Below, one piece after another: positions 38,901-46,311 of a stretch of DNA of 64,000 bases (positions within the stretch are counted from its first letter, which is position 1; every line of letters starts with the position of its first letter). Origin of the DNA: Enterobacteriaceae bacterium (GTDB taxonomy: Bacteria; Pseudomonadota; Gammaproteobacteria; Enterobacterales; Enterobacteriaceae); the NCBI GenBank assembly GCA_902363335.1, contig CABIZV010000001.1, positions 434,001-498,000 on the forward strand, given 5' to 3'. The notes under the pieces were generated by a model that was not told the origin of the DNA, searched no databases, and saw only the letters and a list, made by a program, of their open reading frames with translations. Both the position numbers and the translations under genes were made by a program.

Positions 38901-40548
38901 TAGCAATACGGCTGCGGGCGGGACGTCGCGCGGTACGGGCACCGAGGGCGCATCTCAGGGCCCTGATCGTGGACAGGCCCGCGGAGTGACTGGGGGGGCT
39001 GCACCTTCCGCTTCTCCGGCCTCATCGTATATCGGCGGTCCGGGATCTTCGGGGGCACGTTCGAACCCGGCTGAAGCCCGGCGTACGGCACAGGATGGTC
39101 CGGGTGCACTGAACAGCCAGGGGACACCGTTCCAGGTGCTGAACGGTGGCCAGACGACTGGGATGCCGGCGTCAACCGGTACTACGGACTCGTCACAGGG
39201 TGCCGGACTTAATACGACTCCAGGTTCGTCACAAGGTGTCGGACTCAATACGACTCCGGGCAGGACACCGCGCGGTACGGGCACCGAGGGATCATCTCAG
39301 AGCCCTGATCGTGGACAGATCCGCCGAGTGACTGGGGGCGCTGCACCATCTGCCTCTCCGGCCACGTCGTATATCGGCGGTCCGGGATCTTCGGGTGCAC
39401 GTTCGAACCCGGCTGAAGCCCGGCGCACGGCACAGGATGGTCCGGGGGCACTGAACAGCCAGGGGACACCGTTCCAGGGGGTGAACGGTAGCCAGACGAC
39501 TGGGATGCCGGCGTCAACCGGTACCTCGGACTCGTCACCGGGCGTCGGAATCAATACGACTCCGGGTTCGTCACAGAACAGCGGTAGCAATACGGCTGTG
39601 GGTGGGACGTCGCGCGGTACGGGCACCGAGGGCGCATCTCAGGGCGCTGAGCGTAGACAGGCCCGCGGAGTGACTGGGGGCGCTGCACCTTCTGCTTCTC
39701 CGGCCTCATCGTATATCGGTGGTCCGGGCTCTTCAGGTGCACGCACGAACCCGGCAGAGGCAAGCCGCACGGCGAAGAACGGCCCGGGTGCACTGAACAG
39801 CCAGGGGACACCGTTCCAGGGGCTGAACGGTGGCCGGACGAGCGGTACTCCTGCATCATCGGGTGTCTCACAGAGAGTCGGAACTCACACGACTCCAGGC
39901 GGAACATCGCGCAGAGTAGAAACGCAAAACCGCGAGCGCACATCGTTACAGGGCACCGATAACGGACAGGCAGGTGGCGTGATAGAGCGCGATGCACCTT
40001 CCGTATCTTCGAGAACGCCATTTATTGGCGGACCAGGCTCATCGAGCGCACGCGCGAACCCGGCTAAAGCCCGGTTTACGGCGCAGAGTGGCCCGGGGGC
40101 GCTGAACAGTCAGGGGACGCCGTTCCAAGGGCTGAACGGTGGACGGATAGTTGGTGCTGCGGGCGTGCCGCGGGGTGTCAGCACGAATACAGCTGCTACC
40201 AAATCGTCGCGCACGGCTCCAGATGGCTCAGGAACACTAAACCATCGGACTTTGCAGCAGGGCATAACTGGTGGGCAAGCTCGCGGTGTGACGACTAATT
40301 CTGCACCATCGGGGACTACAGACTCCTCGAGTGATCGCACCAATCCGACTGAAGTTGGTCGCTCGAACCAAAATGAACCTGGTCAGCTGAATCGTCAGGG
40401 TACGTACTGGCAGGGTCTGGATGGAAAACAGGCAAGCAAAATGCCTCCTGAGCAGACATACAATTCGTCATCGTTTATAGGAAGCCGCGGTTCATCGCAG
40501 GCGATACCAAATTTCAACGGGGTTTCAAAATCCACGGTGAAAAAATAA
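35929..40548 (+). CDS. Giant SipA-position effector with repeat-rich C-terminus
   Basis: 1539 residues; SipA is 685. The N-terminal 370 residues are helical and resemble the chaperone-binding/oligomerising half of SipA, ending in a stretch like SipA's GININI (EPGVNITINAPFNF). Residues about 380-535 are a low-complexity linker. From residue 536 nine copies of a core module (YIGGPGSS, NPAEARRTAQ, LNSQGTPFQG, LNGGQ) alternate with Gly/Ser/Thr linkers. The C-terminal actin-binding domain of SipA is missing; the protein ends FIGSRGSSQ-type sequence. The frame is open throughout and the ribosome site GGGAG is 5 bases before ATG 35929, which I prefer to TTG 35917. It lies after sipD and before iacP, exactly the sipA place, so it is very likely secreted with InvB's help. 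The repeat function is unknown. Confidence 0.88.
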   Translation: MIPSSSATAASFRLSFNNSTPSARGPFGDLTGISNTNLKLVLEDAVKKSGVHYKSVSELITHAGSLVQTAIDKSETDSAKRTENPASGELSQASVDNHAEVLQNSRSEGGISRNEKIVTALKSLPTGEQFVVHKATTAKDALFNEIKESPSTFDLSQNTLAKFKSLVENNSGMGNSKALKCVEDFMTIRHEIKSRLSPDDSKTRAELDKVTRSFISSIVKNGVGVNSPAAGSSKHADALNKHKQICSRLIALDKQSSALSYNVEIANRIGESLIKAGLTQDECAEVMASANNLFRDSIEENDSILSTINRSNHLSSFEQTQTRLGQESITFDLLKNALADLAKPKADDATDSGPGPEVKVEPSKEPGVNITINAPFNFTYHEGNKGSESPGTAPENQPAFMTTPDASQNEPIAPQLAAVGVGTLPEEMDSPSHPLQNPQRRAMANVLESSVQHAPDHSEQESQTTSAVESPRQSVSRDSGDIGDVGNELRHDVIDSATRPAVESMRQDEKNTVSTDRTDQASGTDGNPTLLRSPVSSYIGGPGSSSARTNPAEARRTAQGGPRALNSQGTQFQGLNGDQTSGTPASPGTSGVSGGVGTRTAPVGTSRGMETQNPERTSSRGTGSGQARGVTGGAAPSASPASSYIGGPGSSGARANPAEDRRTAQGGPRALNSQGTQFQGMNGGQTTGTPASTSTSGSSQNGGSNTAVGGTSRGTGTEGASQGPDRGQARGVTGGAAPSASPVSSYIGGPGSSGARANPAEARRTAQGGPGALNSQGTPFQGGNGGQTTGTPASTSTSGSSQGVGINTTPGSSQGVGINTTPGSSQSGGSNTAAGGTSRGTGTEGASQGPDRGQARGVTGGAAPSASPVSSYIGGPGSSGARSNPAEARRTAQDGPGVLNSQGTPFQGMNGSQTTGTPASTSTSGSPQGVGINTTPGSSQGVGINTTPGSSQGVGINTTPGSSQGVGINTTPGSSQGVGINTTPGSSQGGGSNTAAGGTSRGTGTEGASQGPDRGQARGVTGGAAPSASPASSYIGGPGSSGARSNPAEARRTAQDGPGALNSQGTPFQVLNGGQTTGMPASTGTTDSSQGAGLNTTPGSSQGVGLNTTPGRTPRGTGTEGSSQSPDRGQIRRVTGGAAPSASPATSYIGGPGSSGARSNPAEARRTAQDGPGALNSQGTPFQGVNGSQTTGMPASTGTSDSSPGVGINTTPGSSQNSGSNTAVGGTSRGTGTEGASQGAERRQARGVTGGAAPSASPASSYIGGPGSSGARTNPAEASRTAKNGPGALNSQGTPFQGLNGGRTSGTPASSGVSQRVGTHTTPGGTSRRVETQNRERTSLQGTDNGQAGGVIERDAPSVSSRTPFIGGPGSSSARANPAKARFTAQSGPGALNSQGTPFQGLNGGRIVGAAGVPRGVSTNTAATKSSRTAPDGSGTLNHRTLQQGITGGQARGVTTNSAPSGTTDSSSDRTNPTEVGRSNQNEPGQLNRQGTYWQGLDGKQASKMPPEQTYNSSSFIGSRGSSQAIPNFNGVSKSTVKK
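38335..38406 (+). repeat. Two copies of 36-bp minor repeat
   Basis: Two adjacent 36-bp copies encoding GVGINTTPGSSQ (codon differences only), in the linker of the third unit. Confidence 0.9.
38713..38892 (+). repeat. Five tandem copies of 36-bp minor repeat
   Basis: Five consecutive 36-bp units at 38713, 38749, 38785, 38821 and 38857, each encoding GVGINTTPGSSQ. They differ by a few synonymous bases (GTC/GTT, ATC/ATT, CCA/CCG), so they are a true minisatellite with some age, and gain or loss of units would keep the frame. Confidence 0.95.
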
Positions 40549-40578
40549 TACGCTGCGAGCCATTTTGAAAGAGGAACT

Positions 40579-40821
40579 ATGAAAATAGAACAAGACGTTG
40601 CAGATACTGTCAATAGTATTATTGCGCAAGCATTATGTTGCGATATTGAACAGGTGACTAAAGATAAAGATATGTATTACGATCTTTTGGCCGATTCATT
40701 ATCAATGCTTGATATTTTTGTTGCAATCGAACAGACCTATTCCATTGCGTATACCGAAGAAGATATTAGCAAAGTAGAACGCGTGGGAGATATACATCGT
40801 TTTGTGAGTGCTAACGTTTAA
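40579..40821 (+). CDS. iacP: IacP acyl carrier protein
   Basis: 80 residues (IacP 82). ACP fold with the phosphopantetheine-attachment Ser40 in the DSL motif (LLADSLSML). In Salmonella, IacP lies after sipA and supports effector secretion and acylation-linked functions. AAAGAGGAA precedes the ATG. Position confirms that the giant gene before it occupies the sipA slot. Confidence 0.94.
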   Translation: MKIEQDVADTVNSIIAQALCCDIEQVTKDKDMYYDLLADSLSMLDIFVAIEQTYSIAYTEEDISKVERVGDIHRFVSANV

Positions 40822-40833
40822 AAAGGGTGTTTG

Positions 40834-41220
40834 ATGAATATCAATGCAGCCAGCTCTACCGATTTTCGCTATCAAAATTCAGTGGGTTTTTTGTCGTATT
40901 CGTGTCGATATTTTTTGGCTCAGTTAGAGGGCGTAAGGGGAGGGATTCCTACAAATATGTTCAGGAAGAACGTGTGTGATTATCAAAATCTGGTTAATTA
41001 TAAGATAGATGATGATGAACTTATCGATGAGCATACCGTTCTCCCATTACGTAAAGAAAAGCCATTGCAGCTGGTATCGTTCATTCGGCTGGTTTCCGGG
41101 GTTGAAAGTCATCTTATAACGTGTTATTTGCCTATCCAGTCCAGGAAACGAACTTTACTTAAAAGGCGTCATCGTGATTACGCTGTAAGAAGACGAAAGA
41201 TATCTAAGGCAGTTTTGTAA
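40834..41220 (+). CDS. Unrecognised 128-residue protein with basic tail
   Basis: Lies 12 bases after iacP, where Salmonella has sicP-sptP. No signal peptide or membrane helix. Residues 1-35 are Ser/Tyr-rich (SSTDFRYQNSVGFLSYS), the middle is acidic (DDDELIDEH), and the last 30 residues are strongly basic (SRKRTLLKRRHRDYAVRRRK). It is not acidic like a SicP-type chaperone. ATG 40834 is preferred to TTG 40831; AAAAGGG lies upstream. It could be a small effector or nucleic-acid-binding regulator; no family recognised. Confidence 0.65.
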   Translation: MNINAASSTDFRYQNSVGFLSYSCRYFLAQLEGVRGGIPTNMFRKNVCDYQNLVNYKIDDDELIDEHTVLPLRKEKPLQLVSFIRLVSGVESHLITCYLPIQSRKRTLLKRRHRDYAVRRRKISKAVL

Positions 41221-41245
41221 TTATATTATTTTAGTCTAATTTAAA

Positions 41246-41278
41246 GGCACTATGGCAATTCTGCATAGTGCCTTTTTT
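41246..41278 (+). terminator. Intrinsic terminator ending the sic/sip/iacP run
   Basis: GGCACTATG and CATAGTGCC form 9-bp perfect arms around a 9-base loop, followed by six Ts. It separates the sicA-sipBCD-effector-iacP run from the prg/org operon. Confidence 0.9.
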
Positions 41279-41422
41279 ATGGAAAAATGATCCCGCTTAT
41301 CGTTATTTGATTATGTTTCCATCACAATTGAATCATGATGTTTATGGGTTCTCACAGTACCATCGTGACATGATTGATGGGCTAGTTGCCTGTCATTTTT
41401 CACAGGGTCATAAAAACTTATT

Positions 41423-42643
41423 ATGCTGGAAAAAAAACAAAACGATATTTCTGCGCGAAAAGTTGTAGTTCGTTTGATTAATGGTTCGCTACGTGGCTGT
41501 GAGTTCACGCTTACGGCGGGGAGAACTATATTCATTGTCTGTCCGGCAGATGATATTAAGCAGCAACATCAGGGAACCATTACCCCCGACAACACGATTT
41601 ACATCCCGTGTAACGTGCCATCGCCAAATTTTGAAATCTTTGTACCAGAGGATAAAGATAAGCCTCTAATTTTACATACATTTGAGGCTGAAGGTGCGAC
41701 TGAAAAAGAAATTTCTGCGAATAAACTGATTGTTATCGGTGAGCAAAAGATCTGCTGGAGAGATGAAAAGGATGCTTTTGCCGACGAGCTGTTAACAGAT
41801 TATACGCACCAACAGTCTCATGATGATGATGATGCGCAAAAAGATGATGTCAAAATAACCAACGGCAAAAGCCCTTGGTGGAAACTGGCTGCGGCTTTAG
41901 TCATTATTGGCTGCGTTTCTGCTGCCGGATATTCTTATCTTAACGAAACTCAGCGTCAAATTACTTCAGTTGCTGAATTTTTAGATAACAAGATAGGTGA
42001 CTACCATATTATTTATGGCAAGGACAATATCATCTATATCCTTTCTGAAAGCGAAAGTGCGGCACAATGGGCCATTCAGAGTATGATTCGAACACCTTCG
42101 CCGTACCGCACTAAGATTCTGACTACGGATAATGAAGCACAGCGTATCGGTAAATGGATAGAAAGCAACTGGCCACAGGTCAAGATCCATCGCGTCAGAC
42201 TTGATAATCCCGAACATCCTATTGTAGAGGTGAGCGCGGAGCGAACGAAACTGTCGCCAGCAGAAATGAAAAGGTTTACTGATTCAATTGCCAAAAATAT
42301 TAATTATGCTACTGGCGTTTCAGTAAATAGTATTTCAGATCAAAGTATTCGCCGCCTCGCCATTGATGGTCTGGAAAAGTTATCGCTCTCTTTTACGGAA
42401 GTAAAAAATAGCAATAGCGTGACGCTGGTTATTCGTGGTGCGCTCGATGATGGTGAGTTTGAAAGATTGAAAATATTTATTACCCACTACTCTCAAATAT
42501 GGAAAGGGGAGTATGTGCAGTTTGCTATGGAGCTTAAAGATGATTGGCTGAAAGGCAAATCATACAAATATGGAGATCGTGGCTACGTTAAGTTATCTCC
42601 AGGACATTGGTATTTTCCACGCAATATAAAAAAGGAACTATGA
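41423..42643 (+). CDS. prgH: PrgH inner-membrane ring protein (SctD)
   Basis: 406 residues (PrgH 392). N-terminal cytoplasmic FHA-like domain (VVVRLINGSLRGCEFTLTAG), one membrane helix near 150-172 (WKLAAALVIIGCVSAAGY) and the periplasmic ring-building domains ending ELKDDWLKGKSYKYGDRGYV and SPGHWYFP, close to Salmonella. First gene of the prg/org operon. The ribosome site is weak. Confidence 0.95.
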   Translation: MLEKKQNDISARKVVVRLINGSLRGCEFTLTAGRTIFIVCPADDIKQQHQGTITPDNTIYIPCNVPSPNFEIFVPEDKDKPLILHTFEAEGATEKEISANKLIVIGEQKICWRDEKDAFADELLTDYTHQQSHDDDDAQKDDVKITNGKSPWWKLAAALVIIGCVSAAGYSYLNETQRQITSVAEFLDNKIGDYHIIYGKDNIIYILSESESAAQWAIQSMIRTPSPYRTKILTTDNEAQRIGKWIESNWPQVKIHRVRLDNPEHPIVEVSAERTKLSPAEMKRFTDSIAKNINYATGVSVNSISDQSIRRLAIDGLEKLSLSFTEVKNSNSVTLVIRGALDDGEFERLKIFITHYSQIWKGEYVQFAMELKDDWLKGKSYKYGDRGYVKLSPGHWYFPRNIKKEL

Positions 42644-42644
42644 A

Positions 42645-42902
42645 ATGAGTGATGTAAATCCGGTTACCAACTGGGATGGCTTTTTATCAGATATGTCCGC
42701 GACGTTCGATACTGGCGTGATTAATCTGAATACTGAACTGAGTGCAGCGCTTACAGAGCTGACTGGTGATCCATCAAACCCTGAGCTTTTGGCAAAATAC
42801 CAGTCACGACTATCAGAGTATACACTTTATCGTAATGCGCAGTCCAACGTGGTTAAAGTATATAAAGATGTCGCGTCAGCAATTATTACTAACTTCCGTT
42901 AA
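42645..42902 (+). CDS. prgI: PrgI needle subunit (SctF)
   Basis: 85 residues (PrgI 80). Helical hairpin with the NPxNP-like turn (GDPSNPELLAKYQSRLSEY) and a C-terminus YRNAQSNVVKVYKDVASAII typical of the needle. GGAA lies upstream, and the start is 1 base after the prgH stop. Confidence 0.95.
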   Translation: MSDVNPVTNWDGFLSDMSATFDTGVINLNTELSAALTELTGDPSNPELLAKYQSRLSEYTLYRNAQSNVVKVYKDVASAIITNFR

Positions 42903-42917
42903 TAAGAGATTAATGTT

Positions 42918-43220
42918 ATGAGCATCACTGTTAATCCTATCGAGGCTTTCGCTGGACAATCAAAAGATATTTCTATGTCGGATCCGACATCTGTGACATT
43001 AGAAGCTCGGATGATTGAAGCCTATGCAAAAACGTCAACGACATTTGAAAATGAACAAAATGATGTGATTAACCAACTACAGCAATCGAAAGTGACATCA
43101 GATCCTGCAGAGTTATTCAGGTTACAGCAGCGGACATCAGATTATAACCTGCAGGTTTCTATGATCAGCACCTTAACTCGCAAAGGCGTTAGCGCGGTTG
43201 AGACTCTACTGCGTTCTTGA
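42918..43220 (+). CDS. prgJ: PrgJ inner rod subunit (SctI)
   Basis: 100 residues (PrgJ 101). C-terminal half LQQRTSDYNLQVSMISTLTR matches the rod family. It connects the export gate to the needle. Confidence 0.94.
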   Translation: MSITVNPIEAFAGQSKDISMSDPTSVTLEARMIEAYAKTSTTFENEQNDVINQLQQSKVTSDPAELFRLQQRTSDYNLQVSMISTLTRKGVSAVETLLRS

Positions 43221-43222
43221 TA

Positions 43223-44095
43223 ATGAAAAAATCATATTTATTTTTGCCATTAACAGTCTTGCTTCTTACAGGTTGTAAGGATGAGCAATTACTCAAAGGC
43301 CTAGAGCAGAATCAGGCTAATGAGGTTATTGCTCTATTACAGCGTAATAATATTATGGCGGATAAAATCAGCACGGCTAAAGAGGGCTTTACCGTTTCTG
43401 TAAATGCTCGGGATTTCGCCGCGGCAGTTGATCTTATGGCAATGTATGGTCTGCCCAGACAACCAGAGATCGAAATTGCACAGATGTTCCCTGCTGATTC
43501 TCTTGTGTCGTCTCCGCGAGCGGAAAAGGTCAGACTGTATTCTGGGATTGAGCAACGTCTGGCCCAGTCGCTGTTAGCCATTAGAGGAGTGGTTTCAGCC
43601 CGGGTCCACGTTAGCTATGATATTGACGCAGGGGAGGGAAATAGCAGGAAAAAACCTATCCATTTATCGTCTTTGCTCAATTACGATGATCAGATCACGG
43701 ATACCTCGCTTTTAGTTGGGGATGTGAAACGTTTTTTGAAGAACAGCTTCGAAGATGTGGAATACGATAATATCTCGGTCATTTTATCTAAGGTTGATAG
43801 CGTTCAGCGGATAGCGCCGGGCATTGCGCCCGAGCGCTCGCCTTCATTGATGTCATGGTTATTTATCGTGGCCATGCTGGCAGTGAGTTTTGTATTAATC
43901 GCTGCGTTGATGTTCAAAAGGAAAGGTCATACGTTGGCCTCGGCTCTAGGCAAGCATTCTATGCTCAATGGTAATAGAGGCCAGCATCCGGAAACTGGCG
44001 AAAAGCAGGCTGAAGTAAACCCCGAAGCTCAGAGCGTTGTAGCGGTTTCAGAAAAAACGTCTGCACAGGCTGAAGGGAAGGAAAATGTACGCTGA
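43223..44095 (+). CDS. prgK: PrgK inner-membrane ring lipoprotein (SctJ)
   Basis: 290 residues (PrgK 252). Lipoprotein signal with lipobox LLTGC (MKKSYLFLPLTVLLLTGC), ring-building motifs and a C-terminal membrane helix (WLFIVAMLAVSFVLIAALMF) followed by an extended, Glu/Ala-rich cytoplasmic tail about 40 residues longer than Salmonella's. ATG 43223 is used; TTG 43217 is upstream. It overlaps orgA by 11 bases. Confidence 0.94.
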   Translation: MKKSYLFLPLTVLLLTGCKDEQLLKGLEQNQANEVIALLQRNNIMADKISTAKEGFTVSVNARDFAAAVDLMAMYGLPRQPEIEIAQMFPADSLVSSPRAEKVRLYSGIEQRLAQSLLAIRGVVSARVHVSYDIDAGEGNSRKKPIHLSSLLNYDDQITDTSLLVGDVKRFLKNSFEDVEYDNISVILSKVDSVQRIAPGIAPERSPSLMSWLFIVAMLAVSFVLIAALMFKRKGHTLASALGKHSMLNGNRGQHPETGEKQAEVNPEAQSVVAVSEKTSAQAEGKENVR

Positions 44096-44624
44096 AGCAC
44101 AGCGGATACTTTATGACCCTGTATCCTGGATTAATCCCCATCGATTTCCGGCGTTAGAGAATTTTTCGTCGGTGAGATGTCAATCTGTATTGAATGACAT
44201 ACTTTTAAAGGAGTTTAAGTTATCGACGGGTTGTGTCGATCTTAATAATAGTCGTGAGCGTTTTATTATTTCGCACTGGGCGTTGTTGCCCGGTGCGGCA
44301 CTAATGGCTGCCTGCCATCGTCATCGGGCAAAGCTGGCTCGTAGTGGTTTGATTGCAAAACTGGATAAGGTGACTCAGCAATTTGCTATGTCTTGCCTTA
44401 CCGAGTCAGAAAGTCATGGTCATGAGAGATTAACTGGTCAGGAGTTAGCCCAATTGGCCTGCCAGGAAGCAATGGTATTCAGTTGTTCATTATCGTTATC
44501 AATACGTGAAAGGATCCCATTGCTTTTTTCTTCCTCACCGACGACTTCAGATAATGAAACTTATAATGAAAGTGATGGATTGTTATTAAGGATGGCTATT
44601 CAGCATGCAAAACGAGCCTCATGA
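44085..44624 (+). CDS. orgA: OrgA sorting-platform adaptor (SctK)
   Basis: 179 residues (OrgA 199). RILYDPVSWINPHRFPAL near the N-terminus is characteristic of OrgA/MxiK. It attaches the SpaO pods to PrgH. AAGGAA lies just before the ATG. Overlaps both prgK and orgB. Confidence 0.9.
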   Translation: MYAEAQRILYDPVSWINPHRFPALENFSSVRCQSVLNDILLKEFKLSTGCVDLNNSRERFIISHWALLPGAALMAACHRHRAKLARSGLIAKLDKVTQQFAMSCLTESESHGHERLTGQELAQLACQEAMVFSCSLSLSIRERIPLLFSSSPTTSDNETYNESDGLLLRMAIQHAKRAS

Positions 44625-45318
44625 TATTATTTTTCGAGATGTTGCTGAAGGAGTGTTATTGCCTTCAGTTAAATTATCCTTGATCAAACGGTCACATGAC
44701 ATTATTGCGCAGGCAAAAAAAAATGCCTCCAGGATAATTAAAGAGGCTGAAGCGGAATGCGAACAGATCCGCCGTGAGTCATACATGGCGGGATTCGAAC
44801 AGGGGCTTGTGATGTCTCTTGGTTCGGTTTGTCAATACATTGATGACAGTGAAAAAAACACTCATGAAATGGAGGTTAAGGTACGAAATGATCTGAGGGA
44901 TTTTTTATCAGATATCATTAGCGAAGATGATTTTAATATTAAGGTGGTTGAACATTGGGCTGATGGAATTGACAAAAGTGATGAATCTTTACCATTGTAT
45001 ATCCTTATGCCTTACACCAATCGAAGACTAAAGGAGAGGTTTGCGCAGGCGATCAAAAAACAGTATTCAGGGGCCGTGATTTTTGAATTCCATGAAGAAC
45101 CTCGGTTTGTATTTAAATATAATAACAGACTGGCAGAGTTTTATCCTGAAGAGTTTGTTAATGACACTGTTGATACACTGACATCAAGATATACGCTTGC
45201 GGAGCGAACGCGTGAAATATCTAATGAAGCCATCAGGTATCTCCACGAGCAGTTGAGTTTATTATATCCATCGTTACCCGAAGAAGATATTGAGGAATTA
45301 CCAGATGAACAATATTAA
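44605..45318 (+). CDS. orgB: OrgB ATPase-stator protein (SctL)
   Basis: 237 residues (OrgB 226). N-terminal helix KRSHDIIAQAKKNASRIIKE, FliH-like, with a C-terminal V-type ATPase E-subunit-like domain. It connects SpaO to InvC. Start overlaps the orgA end. Confidence 0.9.
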   Translation: MQNEPHDIIFRDVAEGVLLPSVKLSLIKRSHDIIAQAKKNASRIIKEAEAECEQIRRESYMAGFEQGLVMSLGSVCQYIDDSEKNTHEMEVKVRNDLRDFLSDIISEDDFNIKVVEHWADGIDKSDESLPLYILMPYTNRRLKERFAQAIKKQYSGAVIFEFHEEPRFVFKYNNRLAEFYPEEFVNDTVDTLTSRYTLAERTREISNEAIRYLHEQLSLLYPSLPEEDIEELPDEQY

Positions 45319-45505
45319 TGGAGTTAATAGCAACAACAAAGGAGTAGAGTTGCAAAGCTACGCCGAGAAAACTAAAAGTCTCGATGAAACGATGAGTGAG
45401 TCGAAGACTGACATGAATCTCGGCTTCCTGATGATGTATGAAGAGTGGAAACAAAGCATTCTCTTATCCGATGGAATTAATGAAGATGAAAATGCCGAAT
45501 GGTAA
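45305..45505 (+). CDS. Unrecognised 66-residue protein after orgB
   Basis: Starts inside the end of orgB (GAGG 9 bases before the ATG) and overlaps the lipoprotein gene at its end. Composition: Asn/Ser-rich N-terminus (MNNINGVNSNNKGV), then a helix with LGFLMMYEEWKQSILLSDG and an acidic end. It is where orgC lies in Salmonella but is much shorter than OrgC (150 residues). Could be a small needle-complex accessory or early substrate. Confidence 0.55.
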   Translation: MNNINGVNSNNKGVELQSYAEKTKSLDETMSESKTDMNLGFLMMYEEWKQSILLSDGINEDENAEW

Positions 45506-46085
45506 ATTCTGGTGTATAAGACTCAGCATTGCTGCTAGTGTTATTTTGTTGGGCGGCTGTCATTCACTCTCACACAATAGAACGCTAACAGACAATCATC
45601 AGAAAAAAATTGTTGTCCCGGGATATCGTTGCGTCAGCGGTGAGGGGGATATTAATAGTGTATTGCCGGCGGCCCTGTATGAGAATATGAATACGTGCAT
45701 TACCAGGGAATCATGGAGTGATGCGATATATCTATACGCTCGGGCAGGGAGTTCAACATGGTATGATGCTGTTCAGGTTGAAACGCAGTATGCGCGTTCT
45801 ATGCACAGCCGATTGCTCAAAGAAAGTATTGATGCACTTAATAATAACCAACGAAATGATTTCTGGCGGCACCTTCAGGCTACTATGTCAGATACTACTA
45901 AAAAGAAAAAATTATGTGAGGTTCTCATTGCCTCAGGTGCACCAACCTATCGGCCAGATTATATGCTGCTTTCTGCTTCTAAGAATGCAGAGAGAGGCTT
46001 TCCAATAGCGAAGAACTGGGAAAAAGCCGTTTATTCATATGTTGGCTGCGGGAGCGAGAAATCGCCTGATATCAACACTCCATAA
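45486..46085 (+). CDS. Lipoprotein ending the prg/org operon, candidate pilotin
   Basis: 199 residues from 45486. A signal with lipobox LLGGC (Cys25; SIAASVILLGGCHS) and no Asp at +2, so outer-membrane sorting is likely. The mature part has a helical repeat-like region (ENMNTCITRESWSDAIYLYA, SSTWYDAVQVETQYARSM). It is the last gene of the prg/org operon; InvG needs a pilotin and InvH is not beside invF, so this is a candidate replacement. MxiM-like position in Shigella (after mxiK/mxiL-like genes) is also suggestive. Start uncertain (45480, 45486 or 45492). Confidence 0.65.
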   Translation: MKMPNGKFWCIRLSIAASVILLGGCHSLSHNRTLTDNHQKKIVVPGYRCVSGEGDINSVLPAALYENMNTCITRESWSDAIYLYARAGSSTWYDAVQVETQYARSMHSRLLKESIDALNNNQRNDFWRHLQATMSDTTKKKKLCEVLIASGAPTYRPDYMLLSASKNAERGFPIAKNWEKAVYSYVGCGSEKSPDINTP

Positions 46086-46311
46086 TTACAAGGAATTCTT
46101 AAATATTGCCTCAAGTTTTATCATTTAATGTGTTTCTTCCCTTTCTTTTATTATATGGGTATGTTAAAAAACAACACACATGACGAATTGAGTTGTCCTT
46201 TTATCTGTTATAAAACGCTTGTAATAACGAGAGTTATTGTTTCAATCTAATCTTTTTAGATTAACTTTAGACTATATTGGGATTTTTATCTTCACAGTAA
46301 AAGGAATTTTT

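Larger units (their letters stand above)
37534..40545 (+). repeat. Hierarchical coding repeat array in the giant effector
   Basis: Core modules begin at 37534, 37852, 38158, 38536, 39022, 39364, 39706 and 40015, a degenerate ninth near 40321 and a partial cap near 40465. Intervals are 106, 102, 126, 162, 114, 114, 103 and 102 codons: mostly 102 plus 0, 2, 5, 1, 1 and 0 twelve-codon insertions. The core is well conserved at the protein level even in the degenerate copies, whereas the linkers vary. Confidence 0.92.

Noticed and set aside
37469..40021. Many long minus-strand ORFs across the repeat array
   Set aside because: They repeat with the same periodicity as the plus-strand coding repeats, lack ribosome sites and known domains, and arise from the GC-rich repeat codons.
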